Below are positions 1-9,106 of a stretch of DNA of 64,000 nucleotides, one piece after another (within the stretch, counting starts at the first letter, position 1; every line of letters starts with the position of its first letter). Where the stretch lies: NCBI RefSeq assembly GCF_014904695.1, contig NZ_JACXXN010000006.1, positions 62,001 through 126,000 of the forward strand, in the 5' to 3' direction. The stretch comes from Nostoc sp. MG11 (GTDB lineage Bacteria > Cyanobacteriota > Cyanobacteriia > Cyanobacteriales > Nostocaceae). Made by a program: the position numbers and the translations under genes. The notes under the pieces are model-generated. The model ran no database searches. It was not told the DNA's origin and worked only from the letters and a program-made list of their open reading frames with translations.

Positions 1-59
1 AAGTGAAGTACTTTGAGGATTTAACTACACCAACCACTGAGGAATGGACACAATTGTGA
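1..59 (+). CDS. C-terminal end of a VapB-like antitoxin (cut by window edge)
   Basis: An open frame enters from the left edge and ends at TGA 57-59; the visible end reads VKYFEDLTTPTTEEWTQL. It overlaps the start of the PIN-domain toxin gene that follows, the usual arrangement of an antitoxin directly ahead of its toxin. Only about 18 residues are visible, so the antitoxin family (DUF2281-like, Phd or AbrB) cannot be decided. The call rests mainly on position. Confidence 0.5.
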   Translation, partial: VKYFEDLTTPTTEEWTQL

Positions 60-448
60 AGATAGTCCTTGACACTTGTGCCCTGATCTGGTGGAGTTTA
101 GATCCAGCCAGACTTTCTGAACAAGCCAAAGAAGCGTGCAACTACATGGAAAGGGATAAAAATGGTCTTGTTCCGTCTATAGCTGTATGGGAAATTGCTA
201 TAAAAATCAAAAATCAAAAACTAGATTTAGGAGTCAATCTTAACGATTACGTAGTAACGCTAAAAAAGTCTAGTGCCGTTCAGATTGTACCCATTGATGA
301 AAATATTTGGATAGAAAGTGTCAATTTAGAATGGGGTCATCGAGATCCAGCAGATCGAGTCGTTGTAGCACTAGCTAGAAGCAATCAAGCTGCAATAATT
401 ACAGCGGATAAAGAAATAGCAAATTTCTACTCAGAAGTGATTTGGTAG
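44..448 (+). CDS. VapC-like PIN-domain ribonuclease toxin
   Basis: A 134-residue PIN-domain protein, normal length for VapC toxins, which are Mg-dependent RNases held in check by a VapB partner. The acidic residues expected at the active site are visible: D10 in VLDTCALIWW, E50 in AVWEIAIK, and D101/D104 in the HRDPADR stretch, followed by D122 in ITADKEI. The fold looks intact. The start is uncertain: ATG at 44, or GTG at 56, which forms a GTGA overlap with the antitoxin stop and begins VKIVLDTC, closer to family N-termini. It probably works with the upstream antitoxin as an autoregulated TA pair. Confidence 0.85.
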   Translation: MDTIVKIVLDTCALIWWSLDPARLSEQAKEACNYMERDKNGLVPSIAVWEIAIKIKNQKLDLGVNLNDYVVTLKKSSAVQIVPIDENIWIESVNLEWGHRDPADRVVVALARSNQAAIITADKEIANFYSEVIW

Positions 449-480
449 AGGCAAGAAAGATTGCTTACTCAGACTATGCA

Positions 481-1740
481 TTACTCCATTGCTTTAATTT
501 GCTTATTAGCTTCATTCTGCGCCCGCAGCATTGCCTGCTTTAATGGTTGTTGCCCTAGCAAAGCGCTAACAAACTGGTTATCAAAGTTATTTACAATCGC
601 CGCTGGATACTTGCCTACCTGCCACGGTGTAGCGTAGTTAACTCCCGCTACTAATGGCGATCGCAATGAGTCTTGGTCATAACCCAATTTCTCTGCTACT
701 GATTTACGTGTTGGCAGTGCAAATCCTTTTCCTGTCCACTTCTGCATCCCTTCTTTACCGGTGAGATAAGAAATCAACTCCCAGGCTTCGGCTTTATGCT
801 GCGCTTGCTTGTTCATCACATAGGCAACAGTAAATACCATTGTGCCTTTTTTGTTATTTATACTTGGTATTTCTGCGGTAGCAAACTCTAATTTGGGAAA
901 GGTTTCGGTTAAATAGGGAATTGCCCAGTTGCCTTCAATGACCATTGCCACTTTTTCTTGGCCAAACATCTCACTACCTGAGTTTGTGCCTACATCAGAT
1001 TTTTGTGCCGAGGAGCGGTCTTTTTGATACTGGTCTACTACTAGCTGTAAACCCTGCACACCTGCTGTACTAGCGAAGGTAGCATAACCCTTTTGGTCAA
1101 CGACATGCCCACCAAAGGCTGTGATTTTGTAAGCTTGACGTGCCAATTCTGGAATTTCGCCAAAGCCGTATTTATTAAGTTTGCCTGTCAACTTTTGGGA
1201 ATAAGTACGTAATTCATCCCAAGTAGTTGGCGGATTACTCAAGCCAGCAGCAGCGAATGCTTTTTTGTTATAAAACAAGGCAAGAGTAGAATAGTCTTTA
1301 GGAAGACCGTAAATTTGGTTCTGGTATTTGAAACTATCAAGTAGAGTATTCTCAAAGTCTGCTAGGTCAAATTCTGGGGTAATGTAAGCATCTAGCGGTT
1401 CTAAGACATTTTGACTCATCAAGAAAGGAGCTTCAAGAGCATCGAGATAAAAAACATCAGGCGCGGCTTCCCCAACCAAACGCGTTTTGATTACATCCAT
1501 GTATTGGTCAGAAATCACCTCATACTTAACTCTGATAGTGGGGTGCTGCACCTCAAAGTCTTGCAGTACTTGTCTCAAGAGCTTTTGTTCAACAGGAGAG
1601 CCTCCCCAACCACTGAGTTTGATGTTGATTGCTGTAGGTGCTGACGGTTTGCTTAGTGTTTGTAGGTTGTGATAACCAATAATAGTGATAGCGATCGCTA
1701 TTATTAATCCCAAAAAGTTAAATAAACTTCTTTTGCTCAC
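481..1740 (-). CDS. ABC-transporter extracellular sugar-binding protein (family 1)
   Basis: A 419-residue family 1 solute-binding protein, the periplasmic receptor of a carbohydrate ABC importer. An N-terminal hydrophobic segment (about residues 8-24) serves as signal or membrane anchor; there is no clear lipobox Cys. Family features follow in order: GWGGSP near the mature N-terminus, the DVFYLDALEAPFL stretch, GLPKDYSTLALFYNK, and a C-terminal WELISYLTGKEGMQKW. No permease or ATPase gene is adjacent, so the rest of the transporter must lie elsewhere. The substrate cannot be told from sequence; maltose, trehalose or osmolyte sugars are possible. Confidence 0.88.
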   Translation of the reverse strand: MSKRSLFNFLGLIIAIAITIIGYHNLQTLSKPSAPTAINIKLSGWGGSPVEQKLLRQVLQDFEVQHPTIRVKYEVISDQYMDVIKTRLVGEAAPDVFYLDALEAPFLMSQNVLEPLDAYITPEFDLADFENTLLDSFKYQNQIYGLPKDYSTLALFYNKKAFAAAGLSNPPTTWDELRTYSQKLTGKLNKYGFGEIPELARQAYKITAFGGHVVDQKGYATFASTAGVQGLQLVVDQYQKDRSSAQKSDVGTNSGSEMFGQEKVAMVIEGNWAIPYLTETFPKLEFATAEIPSINNKKGTMVFTVAYVMNKQAQHKAEAWELISYLTGKEGMQKWTGKGFALPTRKSVAEKLGYDQDSLRSPLVAGVNYATPWQVGKYPAAIVNNFDNQFVSALLGQQPLKQAMLRAQNEANKQIKAME

Positions 1741-1927
1741 GGACGAATGACGGTTTCTCTCACCTAACTTAATATCTTTTGTAGCTAATAAATAATATTT
1801 GACTTCTCTAAAATTTTATTGAAAAACACAAGCTAAAATGACTAAGAATTATCAACAATGCTGATAAAAAGATTTACTCTTAGCACCTAGACTCTTGCTA
1901 GAATGCTTCACCCGTAGACGATAGTGT

Positions 1928-3370
1928 ATGAATTCTGTTCCAGCTGAAACTGCTACGCCTTTAACTTTAGAAATTTCCCAGATTGCCTCACCACCCACAG
2001 CACTTTATCCTACCTCACAACCCAGCCTCCCAATTTCTAAGGATGCGATTCGCACCAGCTTGAGAGCCTCCACTGGGGATGCTGTTTTGTCAGCAATTTT
2101 CTCCTTGACTACTGGCGGGATTTTGCTTTCTAATTTCTTGGTGGAGTTGGACGCCAGTCCAGTGGTATTTGGGATGCTATCCTCTATCCCCATGATTGCG
2201 AATCTAATTCAGCCGTTGGGTGCTTACTTCTCTGAGACCACTACCAGCCGCTTTCAGTATTCTCTTTTGACTCATGGAATCTCTCGACCACTGTGGCTAA
2301 TTCTAGTAATTGGCATTTTAGCCACAAGCTGGGGTGGAGTTAATAATCATCAATTGGTGATATTGACGCTTTTGATTGTCTTGTTCACCCATCTTTTGGG
2401 AGGTCTAGGAAGCGCAGCTTGGCTAAGTTGGGTGGCGATGATAGTCCCTCGGCGATTGCGAGGTCGGTATTTCGGGTTACGTAACAGTGCCGCTAGCTTA
2501 ACTAATTTAGTCTGCTTACCTTTGGCAGGTCTAGCTGTATCACACTGGTACGGAGGAACTCTACAAGGTTATGGAGTCGTTCTACTGGTAGGTATCGTGT
2601 TCGGGATTGTGGGAATAGGCTGTCAGTATTTCCAGGTGGATGTGAATCCGCGATCGCAAAACACTTATGTTGCTAAGTTACCTCAAAGTGAGATTCAGTC
2701 AAACGCTAAAAAAAATGAATCTTGTGAGATATCTGAATCAATCTGTTTACCACAGCCGCCTACTTCCCAAAACCAGTTAAATAGCGACATCTGGCAAAAC
2801 ACTAACTTTTTGATGTTCCTGCTTTATTCGGGCTTGTGGATGCTTGCTATTAATCTCAGCGCTCCTTTTTTTAATCTTTACATGCTGGACACGCTGGATA
2901 TTGATGTAAGTTGGGTGACTGTCTATAGTAGCCTGCAAGCAGGGGCGAATCTGCTGATGCTCATCCTGTGGGGCAAATTAGCAGACAAGATAGGTAATCG
3001 TCCCATCCTGATTTTCGTTGGTATTTTGGTTGCAGTTACACCATTGCTGTGGCTGGGGATTGGTGCTAATCGCCTTGATCTCTGGGTATGGTTGCCACTA
3101 TTACACATCTTCTGTGGCGGTACTGGGGCAGCAATTGACTTGTGCAATAACAATATGCAGCTGGGGATTGCACCAATTAAAAATCAGTCTATCTATTTTG
3201 CGATCGCAGCCGCCGTTGCTGGGGCAAGTGGTGCTTTAGGCACAACTATAGGTGGCTTCATCGTCCAATTTGCCGAATCTGGAGGCTTACTAGGATTATT
3301 TGCTCTCTCTAGTCTATTTCGACTAGCAGCGCTTATTCCACTCATGTTTGTCCAAGAGCCAGGGGGATGA
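1928..3370 (+). CDS. MFS transporter
   Basis: A 480-residue integral membrane protein with about 12 hydrophobic segments in two halves, separated by a polar loop at about residues 240-290, as expected for the major facilitator superfamily. The conserved loop 2-3 type motif is seen in the second half as GKLADKIGNRP. The first about 35 residues are low-complexity and Thr/Pro-rich, so translation could begin later. It is divergent from the solute-binding gene and convergent with accD, with no operon partners. The substrate is unknown. Confidence 0.8.
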   Translation: MNSVPAETATPLTLEISQIASPPTALYPTSQPSLPISKDAIRTSLRASTGDAVLSAIFSLTTGGILLSNFLVELDASPVVFGMLSSIPMIANLIQPLGAYFSETTTSRFQYSLLTHGISRPLWLILVIGILATSWGGVNNHQLVILTLLIVLFTHLLGGLGSAAWLSWVAMIVPRRLRGRYFGLRNSAASLTNLVCLPLAGLAVSHWYGGTLQGYGVVLLVGIVFGIVGIGCQYFQVDVNPRSQNTYVAKLPQSEIQSNAKKNESCEISESICLPQPPTSQNQLNSDIWQNTNFLMFLLYSGLWMLAINLSAPFFNLYMLDTLDIDVSWVTVYSSLQAGANLLMLILWGKLADKIGNRPILIFVGILVAVTPLLWLGIGANRLDLWVWLPLLHIFCGGTGAAIDLCNNNMQLGIAPIKNQSIYFAIAAAVAGASGALGTTIGGFIVQFAESGGLLGLFALSSLFRLAALIPLMFVQEPGG

Positions 3371-3423
3371 GGGCGAGAAGATAGAAGAGTCAAGGGTCAG
3401 TATTCATTCTCCTCGTGTTCTTC

Positions 3424-3461
3424 TGCCCCCCTGCCCCTCTGCCCCTCTGCCCCTCTGCTCT
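3424..3461. repeat. short C-rich tandem repeat (CCCCTCTG units)
   Basis: Between the convergent stops of the MFS gene and accD lies a run of about four near-identical units of CTGCCCCT/CCCCTCTG. It is a typical low-complexity intergenic repeat. No terminator hairpin is obvious here. Confidence 0.6.
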
Positions 3462-4410
3462 ACTCAGCGGCGGTAGAACTCAAGGACATTGTTTCCCACA
3501 ACACCATGTGTGGTGCAGTTGGTGCAGGCTGGTGCAAGGAAATTAGCTGCGCTAATGTATTCTTTAACTGGGTACGGGGTACGATATCATCGACAAAACC
3601 GTGTTTAAGTAAATCTTCTGCTGTCTGAAAATCATCGGGCAGTTTTTCCCGCAGGGTTTGCTCAATCACTCGCCGACCGGCAAAACCGATGGTTGCTTTT
3701 GGTTCTGCGAGGATGAGATCACCCAACATCGCAAAACTAGCGGTAACGCCGCCTGTGGTGGGATTTGTCAAAACGGGTATGTACAATAGTCTCGCATCTT
3801 GATGGCGTTGTAAGGCTGCGGAGATTTTCGCCATCTGCATCAAAGAAAGCATTCCTTCTTGCATTCTGGCACCACCGGAGGTGCAAATAATTACAACAGG
3901 ATAACGCCGTTGAGTGGCTTGCTCAATTAGGCGGGTGAGTTTTTCCCCCACGACTGAACCCATGCTACCACCCATGAAGCGGAAGTCCATTACTCCAAGA
4001 GCAATGGGCAAGCCATTTATTTGACCCAAACCTGTCTTAACAGCGTCTAATAAGCCAATTTTCTCTTGGGTTTCTCGTAGGCGATCGCTGTATAGTTTGC
4101 GATCGCGAAATTGCAGCGGATCGCTTGGACGTAAATGCTCATCCATCGCTCTCCAGGTATTGTGGTCAATCAATTGACGGATGCGTTCATCGCTGTCCAC
4201 CCGATTATGATGACCACATTCGACACAAACCATCTGATTCGCTCTCAGATCTTTTGTATAAGCTAATACACTACATTTTGAGCATTTATGCCATAATCCA
4301 TCAGCAATTTCACGTTCTTGGCGTTCGAGGCTGGTAGATCCTGATTTACGTCGATTTGCAAACCAATCAAATAGAGACTTTAAACCGCGTGATTCTTCGT
4401 TGTTCGCCAT
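3460..4410 (-). CDS. accD: acetyl-CoA carboxylase carboxyltransferase subunit beta
   Basis: AccD pairs with AccA to form the carboxyltransferase that moves CO2 from biotin-BCCP to acetyl-CoA, making malonyl-CoA for fatty acids. The zinc finger is at the N-terminus (C43, C46, C62, C65 from the chosen start), followed by the crotonase-like core with [11 protein letters not shown] and [12 protein letters not shown]. The frame stays open 14 codons further up (to 4452), but that stretch is unlike the family; [17 protein letters not shown] is the usual cyanobacterial start, so 4410 is chosen. Length 316 is normal. Confidence 0.97.
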   Translation of the reverse strand: MANNEESRGLKSLFDWFANRRKSGSTSLERQEREIADGLWHKCSKCSVLAYTKDLRANQMVCVECGHHNRVDSDERIRQLIDHNTWRAMDEHLRPSDPLQFRDRKLYSDRLRETQEKIGLLDAVKTGLGQINGLPIALGVMDFRFMGGSMGSVVGEKLTRLIEQATQRRYPVVIICTSGGARMQEGMLSLMQMAKISAALQRHQDARLLYIPVLTNPTTGGVTASFAMLGDLILAEPKATIGFAGRRVIEQTLREKLPDDFQTAEDLLKHGFVDDIVPRTQLKNTLAQLISLHQPAPTAPHMVLWETMSLSSTAAE

Positions 4411-4485
4411 TTTTATTTTATTCAAGGGATTATGTGGTAGAAAATAGGTCAAGCCGCTATGAGGAGTCTAAGGTAAAAAGCCTAA

Positions 4486-4541
4486 AGTCCAATTAAATTG
4501 GACTCTTGACTCTTGTAAAGACGCGCTTTTTGAGTGCGTCT
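4486..4541. repeat. two small palindromes upstream of accD
   Basis: A perfect palindrome AGTCCAATTAAATTGGACT (4486-4504) is followed by AGACGC...GCGTCT (4519-4541, 11-nt loop). They lie 75-130 bp upstream of accD in the gap before the next small ORF. They could be hairpins in the accD leader or simply interspersed repeats. Confidence 0.5.
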
Positions 4542-4620
4542 CACTCATTTAGTCTTGACTACATCGTCAAATTACGTTTGTAAGCAATTCAGACCTTATT
4601 TTGCATCTTTGGTTGCCAGC

Positions 4621-4845
4621 TTAACGAAAATACTCATGCCAATACAAGTCTCTTGCTCGTCTTCTAGAGGACTTGTTATGTAAACGTACTGACAAAGCCA
4701 TGAGAATACCAACCTCCAAATAGGATGCTGTACCCTTTGCACCCAAATTAATCATTCGTGTTGCTGAGTCATGAGCAATGAGCATCTGTTGCATTAGCTG
4801 TGCTTGCCAACGGGTAATCGTCGTTAAGAGGGTAATACAAGTCAC
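4621..4845 (-). CDS. small hypothetical protein, doubtful
   Basis: A 74-codon frame upstream of accD whose product is Arg-rich at its C-terminus (SSRRRARDLYWHEYF). No domain is recognised. A later start at MQQMLIAHDS is possible. It has no overlap with any other gene and its base composition is like its neighbours, so it may be real. Nothing else supports it. Confidence 0.35.
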   Translation of the reverse strand: MTCITLLTTITRWQAQLMQQMLIAHDSATRMINLGAKGTASYLEVGILMALSVRLHNKSSRRRARDLYWHEYFR

Positions 4846-5003
4846 AGCCTGATATTATCAAAATCTGAAGGACAGATGGGGTAATGCAGGTTACAATCAC
4901 GAGCGGATAATAAGTGATGAGGAATGGGGATGAGGTTTCTCACCGAATTTCAACACATTTCAACTTTTTGAGAAATTCCCCTAGTATCCAGTCTGTGTGT
5001 TGT

Positions 5004-5822
5004 TCAAGATGCTGGAAAAAATAGCCTCAGATAGCTAGACAAAATAGCTTCGCCGCCAAATAGAGTAATTACAGATCCTAAAGCTAGAAAAGGCCCAAAA
5101 GGTATTTTTTGTCCCAACTGTCGCGATCGCATCATTGCACCGCCACCCGCTAACGCTCCCAGCGCACAGGCAACAAAACTAGCCAGGAGCAAATACTTCC
5201 ATCCTAACCAAGCTCCCATCATCGCAGCTAACTTGGCGTCACCTGCACCCATCGCCGCTTTACCAAAAGCAATTGAGCCAATTATTGCGATCGCATCAAA
5301 CAGCCATAAGCCCAATATTGCACCAACTATTGCCTTCATCAGGTGATTTATCAATGCTTCCCAACTAGCCTCTGGTAAAAAACCAACCATCATTTGAAAT
5401 ATAACCCCTACTACCAAACCAGACTGAGTAAGTGCATTGGGTAAGGTCATCGTATCTAAGTCTATGAGCGATAATGCCAATAACCAACTGCAAAAAGCCC
5501 AATAGCTTATAGTTAAAATTGAAACTTTAAATATAAAAAATACAAGTAAAAATACTATGCCAGTTATCGCTTCTACCACTGGATAACGGACAGAAATCTT
5601 GCTTTTGCAATATCGACATCGCCCTTTTAACCATACCCATCCCAGTACTGGAACATTATCGTAGGCTTTTAGCTGGTTTAAGCAATGGGGACAGCGAGAA
5701 GGAGGCCAAAGAATCGACAACCCAGCAGGTAGCCGATAAACAACAACATTGATAAAGCTGCCAATAGATGCACCTAATGTAAAAACAATGACACTCGCCG
5801 AGACGACCATCAAAATGTTCAT
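5004..5822 (-). CDS. pilD: prepilin peptidase / N-methyltransferase (A24 aspartic protease)
   Basis: A polytopic inner-membrane enzyme that cleaves and N-methylates type IV prepilins. An N-terminal zinc-binding cytoplasmic domain shows CPHC (C44, C47) and CRYC (C69, C72). The two catalytic aspartates sit in SLIDLDTMTLP (about D121) and MGAGDAKL (D195). Several membrane helices follow. Start 5822 (MNILMVVSAS) is preferred: the five extra codons upstream (MTKDY) come from heptameric repeat DNA. Together with the chemotaxis operon near 42-50 kb this fits a motile, piliated cyanobacterium. Confidence 0.95.
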   Translation of the reverse strand: MNILMVVSASVIVFTLGASIGSFINVVVYRLPAGLSILWPPSRCPHCLNQLKAYDNVPVLGWVWLKGRCRYCKSKISVRYPVVEAITGIVFLLVFFIFKVSILTISYWAFCSWLLALSLIDLDTMTLPNALTQSGLVVGVIFQMMVGFLPEASWEALINHLMKAIVGAILGLWLFDAIAIIGSIAFGKAAMGAGDAKLAAMMGAWLGWKYLLLASFVACALGALAGGGAMMRSRQLGQKIPFGPFLALGSVITLFGGEAILSSYLRLFFPAS

Positions 5823-5825
5823 ATA

Positions 5826-5943
5826 GTCCTTTGTCATTTGTCCTGTGTCATTTGTCGTTTATCTTTTGTCCTTTGTCGAGAAGTTAATCAATCTTGACTA
5901 ATGACTAATGACCAATGACTAATGACCAATGAGCAATGACTAA
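5826..5943. repeat. STRR-type heptamer arrays
   Basis: Two runs sit back to back: TTTGTC-type units (TCATTTG, TCCTTTG) and then ATGACTA/ATGACCA heptamers repeated about seven times. These are the short tandemly repeated repetitive sequences known from heterocystous cyanobacteria. The array reaches into the 5' end of the longest pilD frame. Confidence 0.85.
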
Positions 5944-6200
5944 TACATGTGTGACTCAATTTGATTCAATGGTACAAAGCACTCTTGAGGTAAGAGAACT
6001 GGTTGGTTAGTAAAAATTACCTTACCTCGATGAGTTACACGATTAATTGCTACACCTGAAGGTTGCCCAGCTATTTCGGGATGAACCTCACAGTGGGTAT
6101 AGTAAATTTGCCCAGCGGCTCTGATTACAGCGGGATCAATCAAAGGAGGCTGATTCTTAGGGGCAGTAAAATTTGTTTGTCCTTGTCGTAATGCGTACAC
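5940..6200 (-). CDS. conserved-looking hypothetical protein, 86 aa
   Basis: An 86-residue frame between leuB and pilD with a product containing two Cys (CEV, ECF) and a Pro/Gln-rich N-terminal third. No known domain is recognised. The 3' end runs into the heptamer array, so its last codons may be repeat-derived. It could be co-transcribed with leuB or pilD, which lie on the same strand. Confidence 0.55.
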   Translation of the reverse strand: MYALRQGQTNFTAPKNQPPLIDPAVIRAAGQIYYTHCEVHPEIAGQPSGVAINRVTHRGKVIFTNQPVLLPQECFVPLNQIESHMY

Positions 6201-6290
6201 TATCGACTGCTATATAATTGCTAGATTTCCCTATAGTCTACCCGAAACTTCTAGCCAAGGTTGCCAAATCGCCCGGTTTAAACTACAAAA

Positions 6291-7379
6291 TTATTTTTCT
6301 CCAAGAGCCTTAATCAGTGCATGGCCCATCGCGCGGCAACCTAAAAGATTTTTTCCTGGAGAGATTATATCGCCTGTGCGATCGCCTTGTTCTAAAACTT
6401 GGAATACGGCTTGTTCAATGTGATCTGCCGCTTTTGGCTGGTCTAAACCGTAGCGTAACATCATCGCCGCACTCAAAACCTGTGCTAGAGGATTTGCCTT
6501 ATCCTGTCCTGCAATATCTGGGGCGGAACCGTGGACAGGTTCAAACACGCCAGGCCCAGAAGCACCCAAACTAGCAGAGGGTAACATCCCAATACTACCT
6601 GTGAGCATGGCAGCAGCATCAGAGAGAATATCGCCAAACAAATTTCCTGTAACGATGGTATCGAACTGCTTGGGAGCGCGTACTAGTTGCATAGCAGCAT
6701 TATCGACGTATAGATGAGAAAGTTCGATATCTGGATATTCTTGAGAAAGTTGGGTGATGCGATCGCGCCACAACTGAGATACTTCTAATACATTCGCTTT
6801 ATCCACCGAACAGAGTTTACCACCACGTTTTCGCGCTGCTTCAAACGCCACTCGCCCAATGCGTTCAATTTCCGACTCTGTGTAAACCATTGTGTTCACA
6901 CCGCGCTTCTCACCAGTTTCCGTGGCAAAAATTCCCTTGGGTTTACCAAAGTAAATTCCACCAGTGAGTTCGCGCACTACCATAATATCCACGCCTTCCA
7001 CAACTTCGCGTTTCAAAGTTGAGGCGTCAATTAACTGAGGCAAAATTTTTGCTGGGCGCAAATTGGCAAATAGTCCCAATCCGGCGCGTAGTCCCAATAA
7101 ACCTGCTTCTGGGCGTAAGTGAGATGGTAAAGAATCCCACTTATAACCACCAATAGCAGCGAGTAATACAGCATCACTATTGCGGCAGGTATCTAGCGTC
7201 ACAGCTGGTAAAGGTTCACCTGTAGCGTCTATTGCTGCACCGCCGATGAGGGCTTCTTGGAATTCAAACTGAATATCAAACTGCTTCCCTACAACTTTCA
7301 GCACATCTACCGCCACTGCCATAATTTCAGGGCCAATGCCATCGCCAGAGAGTAAGGTAATGCGGTAGTTCTGAGTCAT
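6291..7379 (-). CDS. leuB: 3-isopropylmalate dehydrogenase
   Basis: A 362-residue NAD-dependent decarboxylating dehydrogenase acting in leucine synthesis; the same enzyme converts methylmalate in the citramalate route to isoleucine. Visible motifs are the N-terminal [11 protein letters not shown], the substrate-binding [11 protein letters not shown], and the metal/NAD region [15 protein letters not shown] with [11 protein letters not shown] near the end. Length and both termini are normal. cimA, whose product feeds this pathway, lies at 59 kb in the same window. Confidence 0.97.
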   Translation of the reverse strand: MTQNYRITLLSGDGIGPEIMAVAVDVLKVVGKQFDIQFEFQEALIGGAAIDATGEPLPAVTLDTCRNSDAVLLAAIGGYKWDSLPSHLRPEAGLLGLRAGLGLFANLRPAKILPQLIDASTLKREVVEGVDIMVVRELTGGIYFGKPKGIFATETGEKRGVNTMVYTESEIERIGRVAFEAARKRGGKLCSVDKANVLEVSQLWRDRITQLSQEYPDIELSHLYVDNAAMQLVRAPKQFDTIVTGNLFGDILSDAAAMLTGSIGMLPSASLGASGPGVFEPVHGSAPDIAGQDKANPLAQVLSAAMMLRYGLDQPKAADHIEQAVFQVLEQGDRTGDIISPGKNLLGCRAMGHALIKALGEK

Positions 7380-7492
7380 AGCTAGTTTTTACTCGGTAAA
7401 TGCTTGCAGATTAAATATCATACCGAGCAAAATGTACCTGTGGAGTTTTTAATTTATTCAAAGCGGCGTCTTTCATCATCCTACAAGGGACA

Positions 7493-7580
7493 TTGGGTAT
7501 GGGAAAAGGGTAAGGGGAAAAGGGAAAAACCATCTCTTTACCCTTTACCCCTTAACCTTTAACCTTTTCCCCCTCTTAAG
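7493..7580. repeat. imperfect palindrome of GGGTAAAGG-type repeats
   Basis: A run of GGGAAAAGGGTAAGGGG is followed after a short spacer by CTTTACCCTTTACCCC and related units, so the two halves could fold into a long imperfect hairpin. It lies between leuB and the gene at 7612. A similar sequence forms the core of the MITE-like element at 55.6 kb. Confidence 0.6.
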
Positions 7581-7611
7581 AGTCCCCAATCCCAGTCCAA
7601 GCTAGCTCTAT

Positions 7612-8058
7612 TTAGTTGCCAAAAGCATCCTTGATGCTATCAACAGTACGTTCAACAACATTCTTTGTGTTGTCTACTGCTTTCTGTGTGCGAGCTGCAT
7701 CTTCCTCTGCTCTTTTCTCAATTCGAGCGGCATCTCTTTTTGCTTTGCGTTCAACAAAACTACCACTGTCTGTTGCTTGATCAACTTTAGCGGCATTTTT
7801 CTTTGCAGTGCTCTCAACTTTATCTGCTGTATCTCGGATAAAGTTCTTGGCTCGTCCAGCATCTTCACTGGCTTTGCCTTTAACTTGATTGCCTGCGTCT
7901 GCTGATGCGATCAAGGTTACAGCAGGCTCAGCCATTGCTGAGGTGTTTGAGAAAAACGCACCTTGCCAAACGAAGGCGATCGCTGATACACAAAATAGAG
8001 TTGTAGCTATCCAGCGTCCTACAGTCGAAAGCCGTTTCGTAAAATAATTTAGTTTCAT
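7612..8058 (-). CDS. exported LEA-like/low-complexity protein
   Basis: A 148-residue protein with an N-terminal hydrophobic signal (about residues 14-42, ending near SAMAEPA). The rest is a charged, Ala/Lys/Glu/Asp-rich helical segment with loosely repeated 11-residue units (AKRDAARIEKR, AEEDAARTQKA), reminiscent of LEA-type or apolipoprotein-like helices. Such proteins are common in Nostocales and often stress-related, but the function here is inferred only from composition. Start chosen at MKLNYF; three further codons upstream are possible. Confidence 0.65.
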   Translation of the reverse strand: MKLNYFTKRLSTVGRWIATTLFCVSAIAFVWQGAFFSNTSAMAEPAVTLIASADAGNQVKGKASEDAGRAKNFIRDTADKVESTAKKNAAKVDQATDSGSFVERKAKRDAARIEKRAEEDAARTQKAVDNTKNVVERTVDSIKDAFGN

Positions 8059-8455
8059 AGAATACAATCTGTACGAGATTTAGCTTACTATTTTTACTTC
8101 ATCTGGCTTATCAGCCAAATCTTTCCTTAGACAGAGGTTTTCTCATCGTAAGTTGTTAGATGAATTCACTCTTTCAATGGTTGTGTTGTAAACAATTTTG
8201 GTTGTGTTACAAAAACTAGTTAAATTTCAAAAAAATGTATAAATTATACTTAAGTACACAAACATCCAATTGTTATTGCATTTCAGAACTCTTATCAACG
8301 TCTTGCTTACCAGCAAATTTTGTTATCAACTTTTGCAAATAGTGAAATATTACTTTCGTACTCATCAAGTCTTAATGTTCAGCAAGGGGCAAAGTTATTT
8401 ACTAGTAGCTTCTGCTTAAAATTTGTCACATCAAAAGTATTACCATCTGATAATA

Positions 8456-8938
8456 ATGCTAAATTCTTCTACTCAAGACTTACGCTCTACAGCCATCAAA
8501 TTTTTAAAACAAAGTCCCTCCCAGCGTCTACAAATACTCAAGCAATTAGGCATAGCTCGTTATGAATTCTTAACTAAAATCCGCTTAAATGAAGCAAATA
8601 TAATTTGTACAATCCAGTTTTTACAATATCCAAATAAACTAAAATTTCCTAATCTGATAAGAGCAGATTTATCTGGTTTAATTTTAGATGGAGTAAATTT
8701 CATCAAGGGGAATTTATCAGAAGCTAATTTGCAAGGCAGCAGTTTAGCTAACGCAGATCTCTTATTTGTCAATTTTACAAGAGCTAACTTAAGAAATGCA
8801 GATTTAAGATGTGCAACTCTGAATGAGACTATTTGGTTAGATACGCTAGTAGATGAGTGCGAATTTGGAGCAGGAATCGGATTAACACAGTTGCAACGCC
8901 AAGATTTACAACGACGAGGAGCTAGGTTTAATCATTAG
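8456..8938 (+). CDS. pentapeptide-repeat protein
   Basis: A 160-residue cytosolic protein. The N-terminal half is helical ([15 protein letters not shown]...). From about residue 67 there are A(D/N)LXX repeats ([38 protein letters not shown]) that would form a short right-handed quadrilateral beta-helix. No catalytic domain is seen. The frame opens 11 codons earlier; MLNSSTQDL is preferred as start. Function unknown, as for most of this family. Confidence 0.75.
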   Translation: MLNSSTQDLRSTAIKFLKQSPSQRLQILKQLGIARYEFLTKIRLNEANIICTIQFLQYPNKLKFPNLIRADLSGLILDGVNFIKGNLSEANLQGSSLANADLLFVNFTRANLRNADLRCATLNETIWLDTLVDECEFGAGIGLTQLQRQDLQRRGARFNH

Positions 8939-8942
8939 CCTT

Positions 8943-8995
8943 TTCACCTTAGTGTCTTAGTGCCTTAGTGGTTGAAAAGTCAGTTTTTTTAACCA
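8943..8995. repeat. imperfect inverted repeat after the pentapeptide gene
   Basis: AGTGTCTTAGTG...GTGGTT is mirrored by AACCACCAAGACACT with a T-rich loop, giving a stem of about 15 bp with a bulge. It sits directly downstream of the gene ending at 8938 and could act as a 3' hairpin, though this sequence type is also a frequent interspersed repeat in Nostoc. Confidence 0.5.
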
Positions 8996-9106
8996 CCAAG
9001 ACACTGCGAAAAGTATGTAGTAAGCAAGAACCCGTAGAGTGCGCCGGCTTCCTCCGAATCCAAACTTTAGGCGAACATAACTTTTCAAATGTTGTCTTAA
9101 AGCGTT

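Noticed and set aside
7674-7868. 64-codon minus-strand frame inside the LEA-like gene
   Set aside because: Shadow frame; the gene at 7612-8058 has the signal peptide and the better codon pattern.
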